From NCBI GenBank assembly GCA_045604405.1, contig JAZUNZ010000031.1:1-64000 (forward strand): 64,000 nt of DNA. Reading direction: 5' to 3'. Under the pieces are notes generated by a model, which saw nothing but the letters and a program-made list of their open reading frames with translations, was not told the DNA's origin and did not search any database. This document shows, piece after piece, positions 17,614 through 24,608 of this stretch. The first letter of the stretch is position 1. Each line of letters opens with the position of its first letter. This DNA comes from UMGS1649 sp045604405. GTDB lineage: Bacteria > Bacillota > Clostridia > TANB77 > CAG-465. The translations under genes and the position numbers were made by a program.

Positions 17614-17880
17614 ATGAAGAAGTTTAGGAATGCTCTCGCTAATGTTTTTGCAGTCTCTTGTTTGGTTACAGTTGGATCTATCATCGACGCAGTAATACTT
17701 GGAATAATTAATTTCTTTAAGTATTCAGACTTTTTCTTTACCACATCTCCCAACTATACCAATGTTGTTCCCACTCTTTACAAAGTAAACGTAGTCTTTG
17801 CGGTAATTGCAGCTCTTGGCTTGTGTGTTTGCCTTGTGTGCATATACATTCGCGATGAGATGGATAAGAGCCGCCGTTAA
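17614..17880 (+). CDS. small two-helix membrane protein, codon usage atypical
   Basis: An 88-residue protein with two hydrophobic segments (~9-37 and ~58-79), a short outside loop (SDFFFTTSPNYTN) and a charged end RDEMDKSRR. I do not recognise the family. Arginine codons include CGC, CGC and CGT, and many codons end in C, unlike the AGA- and A/T-rich neighbours, which suggests acquisition from elsewhere. It stands alone between a consensus promoter and a strong terminator, with AAGGAAG before the ATG, so it looks like a real, well-expressed gene. Confidence 0.7.
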   Translation: MKKFRNALANVFAVSCLVTVGSIIDAVILGIINFFKYSDFFFTTSPNYTNVVPTLYKVNVVFAVIAALGLCVCLVCIYIRDEMDKSRR

Positions 17881-17898
17881 TGAATAGCTTTCATTAAC

Positions 17899-17952
17899 AA
17901 ACTAAAAAGGAATGAATTCTGTAATTAATAGAATACATTCCTTTTAGTTTTT
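17899..17952 (+). terminator. bidirectional terminator between convergent genes
   Basis: A long stem with arms AACTAAAAAGGAATG and CATTCCTTTTAGTT plus T tracts in both directions. It serves the small membrane protein gene (+) and the SPFH gene (-). A second 9-bp hairpin GTTAATGAA / TTCATTAAC (17876-17898) overlaps the stop codon. Confidence 0.85.
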
Positions 17953-17962
17953 ATTTTCAATA

Positions 17963-18895
17963 TTATTGTTTGTCTGTCATAATTTCTTTTGCTGATCCTA
18001 AAGCGCTAAATGCTGAACTTGTATCAAATGGAATAAATACTTTGTTTGCAGGACCTTCTGCAACTCTCTCTAATGATTCTAGAGCTTTAATAGTAACAAG
18101 TTCTTTTGTAGGTTTTGCTTTAGTTATAGCACCATATACTAATTCAATTTCTTGAGATTTAGCTTCAGCTATTTTCTTAATGGCTTCAGATGTACCTTCA
18201 GCCTCAAGAATTCTAGCTTCTCTTAAACCTTGAGCACGTCTAATGCTTGCTTCGCGTTCTGCTTCAGCTTCAAGAATTTGAGCTTCCTTTTTACCTTCAG
18301 CGTGAGTGATTTCTGCCTGGCGATTACCTTCAGCTTCAAGAATAACAGCTCTTTTATTTCTTTCAGCATTCATTTGTTTTTCCATTGCATCACGGATGTC
18401 CTTTGGTGGATTGATGTCTTTAATTTCAACTCTATCTACTTTACAACCCCACTTGTCTGTAGCTTCATCTAACACTTCACGAAGTTGAATGTTTATCATA
18501 TCACGAGAACTAAATGTGCTATCTAAGTCCATTTTACCAACGATATCACGAATAGTTGTAATTGCAAGGTAAGCTATACCTTTTTGTAAGTTTTCTATTT
18601 CATAAACAGATTTTACTGGATCCATTATTTGAAAGAAAACAACTGTGTCAATTGTTATAGTAACGTTATCTTTTGTGATAACTCCTTGGGGTGGCACATC
18701 CATAGTTTGTTGCTTCATGTTAACAATTGCTCTTACTCTATCTATGAAAGGTAGAATAATGTTAAGACCTGCGTCTGCAACTTTATGGAATTTACCAAAT
18801 CTTTCTATAACATAAACTTCTGCTTGTCTTACGACTTTAATTGAGAATGCAGCTATTACTAAAACAATAGCTAATATTATAAAGAATATTTCCAT
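17963..18895 (-). CDS. SPFH/Band 7 (stomatin-like) membrane scaffold protein
   Basis: 310 residues: an N-terminal hydrophobic hairpin (~1-20), an SPFH domain starting VRQAEVYVIERFGKFHKV, with MKQQTMDVPPQGVITKDNV and the DINPP-x-DI signature (IKDINPPKDIRDAMEKQM). A long Ala/Glu coiled coil (AEGNRQAEITHAEG... repeats) follows, then a C-terminal oligomerisation segment. Slipin/QmcA-type proteins form ring-like assemblies in membrane microdomains, and a partner NfeD protein is usual. That NfeD gene lies just upstream, 12 bases away on the same strand. AAGGAGGG precedes the ATG. Confidence 0.92.
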   Translation of the reverse strand: MEIFFIILAIVLVIAAFSIKVVRQAEVYVIERFGKFHKVADAGLNIILPFIDRVRAIVNMKQQTMDVPPQGVITKDNVTITIDTVVFFQIMDPVKSVYEIENLQKGIAYLAITTIRDIVGKMDLDSTFSSRDMINIQLREVLDEATDKWGCKVDRVEIKDINPPKDIRDAMEKQMNAERNKRAVILEAEGNRQAEITHAEGKKEAQILEAEAEREASIRRAQGLREARILEAEGTSEAIKKIAEAKSQEIELVYGAITKAKPTKELVTIKALESLERVAEGPANKVFIPFDTSSAFSALGSAKEIMTDKQ

Positions 18896-18907
18896 ATATA
18901 ACCCTCC

Positions 18908-19342
18908 TTATTCTGAAACTTCTTTTACAACAAGTTTTACTCCTGATATTGCAAGGACAGTTATTTTACTATCTTTTGCAATAGTTGTATCATCTTCGCA
19001 TATAGCAGACCAAATTTCGCCTGCAACCTTAACTTGACCTATCTTTTCATCGCCTTTGATATCTTTTAAAACCACACCGCTTTTACCAATTAGAGCGTTT
19101 GAGTTCATAGCGGTATCGCGAGTTTTAAAAAGTTTAGTTACAAGTGGTCTTACAAATATTATCATAAGCGCTGATGAAACAGCAAATATGATGCATTGAG
19201 CAGTAACATTTGCACCTAGTATAGATGCAATAAATGCGAAGAATGCACCAACACCAGGGAAAAATATTAAAAAGCTAACTGTGAATATTTCTATAACAAG
19301 ACATAATCCACATAAAATTAACCACATAGTAGTTAGTGACAT
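18908..19342 (-). CDS. NfeD-family membrane protein
   Basis: 144 residues with two or three membrane helices in the first ~75 residues (MWLILCGLCLVIEIFTVSFL onward), then an OB-fold domain (LIGKSGVVLKDIKGDEKIGQ, GEIWSAICED). This is the short NfeD type without the ClpP-like protease domain. The protein pairs with the SPFH protein encoded immediately downstream; the OB domain is thought to modulate SPFH assembly. AAGGAGGAAC precedes the ATG. Confidence 0.9.
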   Translation of the reverse strand: MSLTTMWLILCGLCLVIEIFTVSFLIFFPGVGAFFAFIASILGANVTAQCIIFAVSSALMIIFVRPLVTKLFKTRDTAMNSNALIGKSGVVLKDIKGDEKIGQVKVAGEIWSAICEDDTTIAKDSKITVLAISGVKLVVKEVSE

Positions 19343-19416
19343 ATTATGTTCCTCCTTAACTTACAAACAAATTATACAATACTTATCTAAAAAAGAAAAT
19401 ACTTTTTATAAATATA

Positions 19417-19445
19417 TTGTATATTTTTCAATTTAAATGTATAAT
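19417..19445 (+). promoter_or_regulatory. sigma-A promoter overlapping the first possible ATG of the GH18-like gene
   Basis: TTGTAT (19417-19422), 17 bases, TATAAT (19440-19445). The upstream ATG 19437 lies within it and cannot be the start of the main transcript. Transcription should begin near 19452, where the next in-frame ATG sits. Confidence 0.7.
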
Positions 19446-19451
19446 TTGGGT

Positions 19452-21020
19452 ATGAAAAATGTAGAAGAAAATAAAGTAAATATTTGGGTAGAAAAGTATA
19501 AATATAACGCAACACTTACTCTAATTATATTTATATTGTTTTTAATGTGTGGATATTCGAATTTTAATAGTAATTATGCATTATACATAAATGATGAAGA
19601 AAGTAAGCTTGTTTATGGAATATTGAATGAAAATGATGAGCAATATATACACATAGACGATTTAACAAGCGTGTTTTCAAATAACATATATCATGATAAA
19701 ATTTCAGGCAAGATAATAATTACCACATACAATAATTTGAAAAAAATAAATAAAACGGATAAAGATTATACTATAAAAAAGGAAGATAACATATATTTTA
19801 ATTTTAAAAAGATTATAGCTGAATTGGGTAATGATATGGTTGTATCAAATGGAAAAATATATGTATCTAATAATGAATATATTGATGCAAGTATTACAAA
19901 AAACAGAACAGAGATATACGATAGCATAACACATGATATAATAGCATTTGTTGAAAAAGACAGTAAAGTAAAACTTATTGTAGATAAAAACATAAAAGAA
20001 GGAACTGCCAATATTGCAAATGTAGTTACAAACGAGGGAAATAGAAGCTATTATGGTTATGTATTAAAAGCCAATATAGAATATGAATATACAAAAACAG
20101 ACAATATAGTAGAAACAGATAAAGTAGTACTAGTTAAAGCAGAAAATAAATTAATGCCTAGCACGGATACAAAATATGTAGATATGGTGGCTATAGATAT
20201 GTATAGGTTGTCTGGAGCCAGCACACTAACACGATTAGAATACACAAACAATGTTCCAAATAATATTGAGGTATATGCAATTGTAAATAATGGTCAAGCC
20301 TCATCAAATTACGACCCGGATATAACAACAGCAATGCTTAACAGCGAAAGCAACAGAGAAGTAATCATACAAAAAATATTAAGCAGTATAGAGTCGTTAG
20401 CCGGAGTAAATGTGGATTTTGGTAGTTTAAAAGTATCAGACAAAACAGGATTTACGCAGTTTGTAAGGGAACTATCAGCAGTATTACATGCCGATAGTAA
20501 AAAGGTAATAGTAAATGTGCCAAGTACTCAATATATAGATGTAAATGAAATAATAAAAGTTGCAGATTATATTGTTGTGCAACCATATAAAGCAAGAACA
20601 ATAGCTTCAAAAACGAGTGGACCTATTTCATCTATTTCTTATGTTGAAAATACATTGAAAAACATATTAACAGATAGCATAGAATCAGAAAAAATAGTAT
20701 TAGAAATACCAGCGTATTCAATATTGTGGACAGAAAGAAAAGGGACTGTTATAAATGCTGAAAGATATAATATGCAAATGATGCAGGAATATATAAAAAC
20801 AAATGGCATACAGTCAAATTTAGACAAAACATCTGGTCAAAACTATATTAATTACACTAAAGGGATAACAACATATAAAATGTGGTTAGAGGATAAACAT
20901 AGTGTAAGCGAGAAAACAAAATTGGTATCTAAATATAATTTGGCTGGAGTATCAATATATAAAAGTGGTATGGAATTAAAAGAAATATATAGTAATATTT
21001 CGACTAGTTTAAATAAATAG
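19452..21020 (+). CDS. GH18-fold cell-surface protein, catalytic Glu absent
   Basis: 522 residues: one transmembrane helix (~20-40), a stalk-type beta domain resembling copper-amine-oxidase N-terminal repeats (ALYINDEESKLVYG to IYVSNNEYID), an SH3-like part (ILE-type YDSITHDIIAFVEKDSKVKL), then a GH18-like barrel as in the YaaH/YdhD spore-cortex hydrolases. The family active site G-V-N-I-D-F-E-N reads GVNVDFGSL here. The catalytic Glu is Gly (GGT, 20421-20423), so hydrolysis is unlikely and a glycan-binding role is more plausible. The downstream barrel strand LAGVSIYKSGMELKE is retained. I chose ATG 19452 because ATG 19437 is inside the promoter; no ribosome binding site precedes either. Pilin-like gene follows by 14 bases. 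Confidence 0.72.
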   Translation: MKNVEENKVNIWVEKYKYNATLTLIIFILFLMCGYSNFNSNYALYINDEESKLVYGILNENDEQYIHIDDLTSVFSNNIYHDKISGKIIITTYNNLKKINKTDKDYTIKKEDNIYFNFKKIIAELGNDMVVSNGKIYVSNNEYIDASITKNRTEIYDSITHDIIAFVEKDSKVKLIVDKNIKEGTANIANVVTNEGNRSYYGYVLKANIEYEYTKTDNIVETDKVVLVKAENKLMPSTDTKYVDMVAIDMYRLSGASTLTRLEYTNNVPNNIEVYAIVNNGQASSNYDPDITTAMLNSESNREVIIQKILSSIESLAGVNVDFGSLKVSDKTGFTQFVRELSAVLHADSKKVIVNVPSTQYIDVNEIIKVADYIVVQPYKARTIASKTSGPISSISYVENTLKNILTDSIESEKIVLEIPAYSILWTERKGTVINAERYNMQMMQEYIKTNGIQSNLDKTSGQNYINYTKGITTYKMWLEDKHSVSEKTKLVSKYNLAGVSIYKSGMELKEIYSNISTSLNK

Positions 21021-21034
21021 GAGGAAAACATATT

Positions 21035-21484
21035 ATGAAAAAAGGAATTTCATTAGTTGTTTTAGTAATTACGATAGTATTGATGATTATATTAGCAAGT
21101 ATAGCGATTATAAATATGGACAATGTGTTTTTAAATACAAATTTATCTTTATTGCAAACAGATATTTCTCAAATTGAAGCACTTATGAATACATATAAAA
21201 TAAGAAAAAGCGGAAATATAGATTTTCATACAGTACAATTTGACACATCTAGCTTATCCGCAAGCGAGCTGTTACAATTTAGCGGTGAGTCTGTGATAGA
21301 TAATAAGATAGAGTTATATGTAATAGGCTTAGAAGAAATTGATGCAGAAGGTTCAAATTACGGTGATTTAACATTAGGCTCTAAAGACAGATATTTGTAT
21401 TCAAAAACCACAGAAAAAGTATATTATGAACAAGGCTTAAAAATAGGAAATGAAGTATATTATTATTCTAAAACAAGTGAATAG
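21035..21484 (+). CDS. small type IV pilin-like (prepilin) surface protein
   Basis: 149 residues. The N terminus MKKGISLVVLVITIVLMIILA is a short basic leader, then Gly and a ~20-residue hydrophobic helix, the class III prepilin signature cut after Gly by a prepilin peptidase. There is Ser rather than Phe at +2 and no Glu at +5, so it is a divergent pseudopilin. The rest is a small polar domain (~45-149) I do not recognise. AGGAGG precedes the ATG. Probably cotranscribed with the GH18-like gene, and the next gene begins with the same type of leader. Confidence 0.68.
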   Translation: MKKGISLVVLVITIVLMIILASIAIINMDNVFLNTNLSLLQTDISQIEALMNTYKIRKSGNIDFHTVQFDTSSLSASELLQFSGESVIDNKIELYVIGLEEIDAEGSNYGDLTLGSKDRYLYSKTTEKVYYEQGLKIGNEVYYYSKTSE

Positions 21485-21535
21485 TAAACCTATAACAGCA
21501 ACAGAGATAGCATTAGTTAGAAATATATAATATAA

Positions 21536-21580
21536 AACATAAAAAGTATAGGAAAAAACTGCCTATACTTTTTGTTATGT
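21536..21580 (+). terminator. intrinsic terminator after the small pilin-like gene
   Basis: A long stem AAAAAGTATAGG / CCTATACTTTTT extended by ACATAA / TTATGT, with a 9-base loop. The T tract is in the right arm. A TGgTATAAT extended -10 follows at 21587-21595, and another TGgTATAAA at 21661-21669, as possible promoters for the next gene. Confidence 0.7.
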
Positions 21581-21696
21581 ATAAGGTGGTATAATATAGA
21601 AAACAGAACACATATTACAATAAATAAAGTAGAAAAATAGTATTGAAAAAATAAAATATATGGTATAAAATACATAACATAAGAGGAGAACAACGA

Positions 21697-23790
21697 ATGA
21701 AAATGAAAAAAGGAATAACAATAAGCATATTAGTTATCACTATTATAGTAATGGCAATACTAGCAAGTGTAATAATTGTTTCAACAAGTTCAAGTATTAG
21801 TTACTCAATGTTAGTTGCGTGGTTAACTGAAATAGGTTATATACAAGACACTGTAGATGAATATTCACATACATCATCTGCACTGCCATACACATCAGAT
21901 ATAGTAACAATAGATATTAGCAAGCTATCCAACGAACAGATAGCAGATCAATTTCCTGGTGAAACAATAATAAATAATATAGTGTCATTAAATATATTAA
22001 ATTTGGGAAATTTAAAAATAACCAATACAACATACGGCAATTTAGAAACACCAAATGATGTGTATGCATATTCTACAACAACAGGAAGGGTTTACTATGT
22101 AGAAGGACTTGAGATGGAAGGTTACACATATTATGGAATAACACAAAGCTTGAAAGATAGCTATAATTTAGCACCGGCAAATGGCGAATTATCTTCGGTG
22201 GTGTTTGTACCTAATGTAATTGGTTATACAAACAAGCCAATTACAGTAACGGTAAAATTGCCAAAAAGTTATACTAACATTAGTATAACGACATCAAGTG
22301 TTGATGTAATAGTTGGACCACAAACAGTTGTAGAGAATACTTACGTGTATAATGTAAACACAAATAATGTGGGCGGCAATTACACAATAACGGTGTCATA
22401 TAAATCTGGATCACAAAGCTATACAACAACATATTCGGTTAATAGTTATGATGTAACACCACCAGTAATAAGTTCAATATCAAATGAAAATTTTTCTATA
22501 GTAGATGTAACGGCAAATTCTATATTAGCATATTTAACTAATATTTCTGCTACGGATACGAGTGGTATAAAACATTTAAAATATACCTTAGGCACAGTTA
22601 CTAAAGAAAATGCAAAAGCATATTTTCAAACTGCTGGAAACAATTTAGTAGGTGGAAAAATAAATTTGGATAATACCTCTAATGAATATACAATATATGC
22701 TGAAGATAATGCAGGTAATTACAATGTTATATCTTTTAGTAAGTTGGATTATATGAATGTTGTAGCAGTAGTAGATTCAGTGCCAATTCCAAGAGGATTT
22801 GTTGCATCAAAAGCAACGGGCGAAAACACAAAAGATGGAGGACTTGTAATATATGAAGGAACAGAAGATGTAACAGATGCTAATGTACAACAAGCCAAGA
22901 GAGAAAGAAACCAATATGTATGGATTCCAGTAGCAGATCTTTCAACAAATAAATTCGAAAGAGTAAATTGGCATGAAGGAGTTGAAGGTTATGAATGGAT
23001 AACATTGTCTAACCAATTAGGCACGGGCTTTTGGGAAGTAACGCCGAATATAAAAGATGCGGGAGATTTTGTAACACAACAGACAATAGATGAAGTAACA
23101 GAGATGTATGAAAGCGTAGAGAAATATGGAGGCTTTTATATAGCGAGATATGAAGCTGGAATAGAAAAGCAAAGAACAAGTGGTTCTGAAGAAATAACGA
23201 CAACAATATATTCACAAATGAATAAAATACCGTATAACTATATAGGCTGGAGCAATTCTATTACAATGACAGTAGAGACAGGGGGAGCGGTAGAAGTGGC
23301 AAGATGTGTATATCCTAAAACAAATACAAGCTATGGAGTAGTATCAACATTAACCTATGCTGTGCAATGGGATGCAGTAGTACAATGGTTAAAAGATAAT
23401 GGGGTAAACATATTAGATAGTACTGAATATGGAAATTATAAGAATAACGAAATACTAAATTCAAGCTTTAATGAGGGTGCAAGCGTGTCAAAAGATAGTG
23501 GCAAAAATTATATAGCAATAGATTTAACATATGCTAAATCAAACAATGAATATCACCTATTCACAACAGGTGCAACGGAAGAAGCAAGAGTAAAAAATCT
23601 TTACGATATAGCAGGTAATTTATTGGAATGGACAATGGAAGGCTACATTCCTGGCTACCGTGTTAGTTGCGGCGGCTACTTTCTTGGTGGCGGCGTCTCC
23701 TATCCGATTTCCTATCGTTACGTCGGCGACCACCAAGGCATCCCTCACGACAACCGCGGGTTCCGTTCCACACTTTATATAAAGAAGTAG
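21697..23790 (+). CDS. pilin-like anchored protein with Ig-like domains and a C-terminal FGE/C-type-lectin fold carrying a variable region
   Basis: 697 residues. The leader MKMKKGITISILVITIIVMAIL is prepilin-like. Residues ~35-150 form a pilin-type body, and ~165-350 form Ig-like domains (PNVIGYTNKPITVTVKLPKS; DVTPPVISSISN). From ~365 on lies a formylglycine-generating-enzyme (sulfatase-modifying) fold: NQYVWIPVADL, GFYIARYEAG, LTYAVQWDAVVQWL and DIAGNLLEWTMEG. This fold is the C-type-lectin scaffold used by diversity-generating retroelement targets. The final 49 codons differ sharply in composition from the rest and end with GFRSTLYIKK, the expected conserved end. AAGAGGAG precedes the ATG. 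Likely role: surface ligand binding with a diversified tip; the ligand is unknown. Confidence 0.8.
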   Translation: MKMKKGITISILVITIIVMAILASVIIVSTSSSISYSMLVAWLTEIGYIQDTVDEYSHTSSALPYTSDIVTIDISKLSNEQIADQFPGETIINNIVSLNILNLGNLKITNTTYGNLETPNDVYAYSTTTGRVYYVEGLEMEGYTYYGITQSLKDSYNLAPANGELSSVVFVPNVIGYTNKPITVTVKLPKSYTNISITTSSVDVIVGPQTVVENTYVYNVNTNNVGGNYTITVSYKSGSQSYTTTYSVNSYDVTPPVISSISNENFSIVDVTANSILAYLTNISATDTSGIKHLKYTLGTVTKENAKAYFQTAGNNLVGGKINLDNTSNEYTIYAEDNAGNYNVISFSKLDYMNVVAVVDSVPIPRGFVASKATGENTKDGGLVIYEGTEDVTDANVQQAKRERNQYVWIPVADLSTNKFERVNWHEGVEGYEWITLSNQLGTGFWEVTPNIKDAGDFVTQQTIDEVTEMYESVEKYGGFYIARYEAGIEKQRTSGSEEITTTIYSQMNKIPYNYIGWSNSITMTVETGGAVEVARCVYPKTNTSYGVVSTLTYAVQWDAVVQWLKDNGVNILDSTEYGNYKNNEILNSSFNEGASVSKDSGKNYIAIDLTYAKSNNEYHLFTTGATEEARVKNLYDIAGNLLEWTMEGYIPGYRVSCGGYFLGGGVSYPISYRYVGDHQGIPHDNRGFRSTLYIKK
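23641..23790 (+). other. putative DGR variable region (VR)
   Basis: Residues 649-697 of the pilin-like protein. In 23641-23760 I count 71 G+C of 120 and only 18 A. The 60 bases just before hold 19 G+C and 26 A. Forty of the 43 codons from 23641 to 23769 end in C or T, as expected if many come from AAC/AAT codons of a template changed at adenines. The 3' end (AACCGCGGGTTCCGTTCC, 23752-23769) would be the fixed initiation-of-mutagenic-homology side. No template repeat or reverse transcriptase is in the window. Confidence 0.72.
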
Positions 23791-24187
23791 AACTGGTTAC
23801 TTGATGTTTCTAATTATATGATTTGAAGACTGGTATGACGTTAAAATAACTGAATAAATTTTATAAAATATTAGTAAAAGTAGTATGAAATTTTGTATCA
23901 CTTTTACTAATATTAAAATTTTAATGTGCTATTATTTAATTGTATAATCAAGAATTTTCACAAACATTTCAATAAATTGTAAGTGACGGTTGAAGCCTTA
24001 TTGTTGTCATTTCTCAGCAAGTTATTATTATAAGTATAATATTTTATACATACTGCAAACTAAGTGTGTAAAACATATATCTATCACTTGACATATATGT
24101 TATAATATAAATATACCTTATTCTAGGATATAATTTCCTCAGATTATTTCTTGGTTTAAGGCGAATTTAATGAGGGAGGAAAAAGTC
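23791..24187 (+). other. 397-base intergenic region downstream of the variable region
   Basis: No supported gene. It holds a 15-bp perfect hairpin (23867-23881 with 23900-23914) that likely terminates the pilin-like gene, then AT-rich sequence and the rpsO leader. A TTGACA at 24088-24093 has only poor -10 partners (TATACC at 24112-24117 with an 18-base spacer), so the rpsO promoter is uncertain. Confidence 0.55.
23867..23920 (+). terminator. hairpin terminator of the variable-region gene
   Basis: AATATTAGTAAAAGT / ACTTTTACTAATATT perfect 15-bp stem with an 18-base loop; AAAATTTTAAT follows. It sits 76 bases after the stop. Confidence 0.65.
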
Positions 24188-24448
24188 ATGACTAAAGAAA
24201 GAAAGCAAGAAATTCTTACTACTTTCGCTAAGAAAGAAGGAGACACAGGTTCAACTGAAGTTCAAGTAGCTCTTTTAACTGAAAGAATTAACGAGTTAAC
24301 AGAACACTTAAAAACTCACAAAAAAGATGAACACTCTAGACGTGGTCTTCTAATAATGGTTGGTAAGAGAAAAAGATTATTGTCTTATCTTGAAAAAGTA
24401 GATATTGAAGGTTACAGAAATATCAAAGCTAAATTAGGAATAAGATAA
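24188..24448 (+). CDS. rpsO: 30S ribosomal protein S15
   Basis: Binds the central domain of 16S rRNA early in 30S assembly. The 86 residues after the chosen start, MTKERKQEILTTFAKKEGDT, continue GSTEVQVALLTERINELTEH and HSRRGLLIMVGKRKRLLSYL, all S15 hallmarks. ATG 24188 is chosen over ATG 24170 because GGGAGG (24173-24178) lies between them and S15 proteins begin M-(x)-KE. A ~70-base leader may allow the autoregulation known for S15, but I cannot fold it with confidence. Confidence 0.97.
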   Translation: MTKERKQEILTTFAKKEGDTGSTEVQVALLTERINELTEHLKTHKKDEHSRRGLLIMVGKRKRLLSYLEKVDIEGYRNIKAKLGIR

Positions 24449-24456
24449 TTAAACAA

Positions 24457-24494
24457 ACACTTTATAGACTATTTGGTTTATAAAGTGTCTTTTT
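24457..24494 (+). terminator. intrinsic terminator of rpsO
   Basis: ACACTTTATA (24457-24466) / TATAAAGTGT (24479-24488) and then a T-rich tract. Confidence 0.85.
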
Positions 24495-24608
24495 ATATAT
24501 ATTTTGTCTTTTTTATGAGATTTTGTGTAGGTATATTTAATTTTTTTTGCTTTTGTGGTAGTATAATATAAATTTTAATATTAATATATATTGTTGTAAG
24601 GGGGAAGT

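Noticed and set aside
24088..24106. TTGACA with TATAAT as the rpsO promoter
   Set aside because: The spacer is only 7 bases, too short for a sigma-A promoter.
23791..24187. Template repeat or accessory gene of the retroelement just downstream of the variable region
   Set aside because: No GC-rich copy of the variable region and no suitable open frame were found here or elsewhere in the window.
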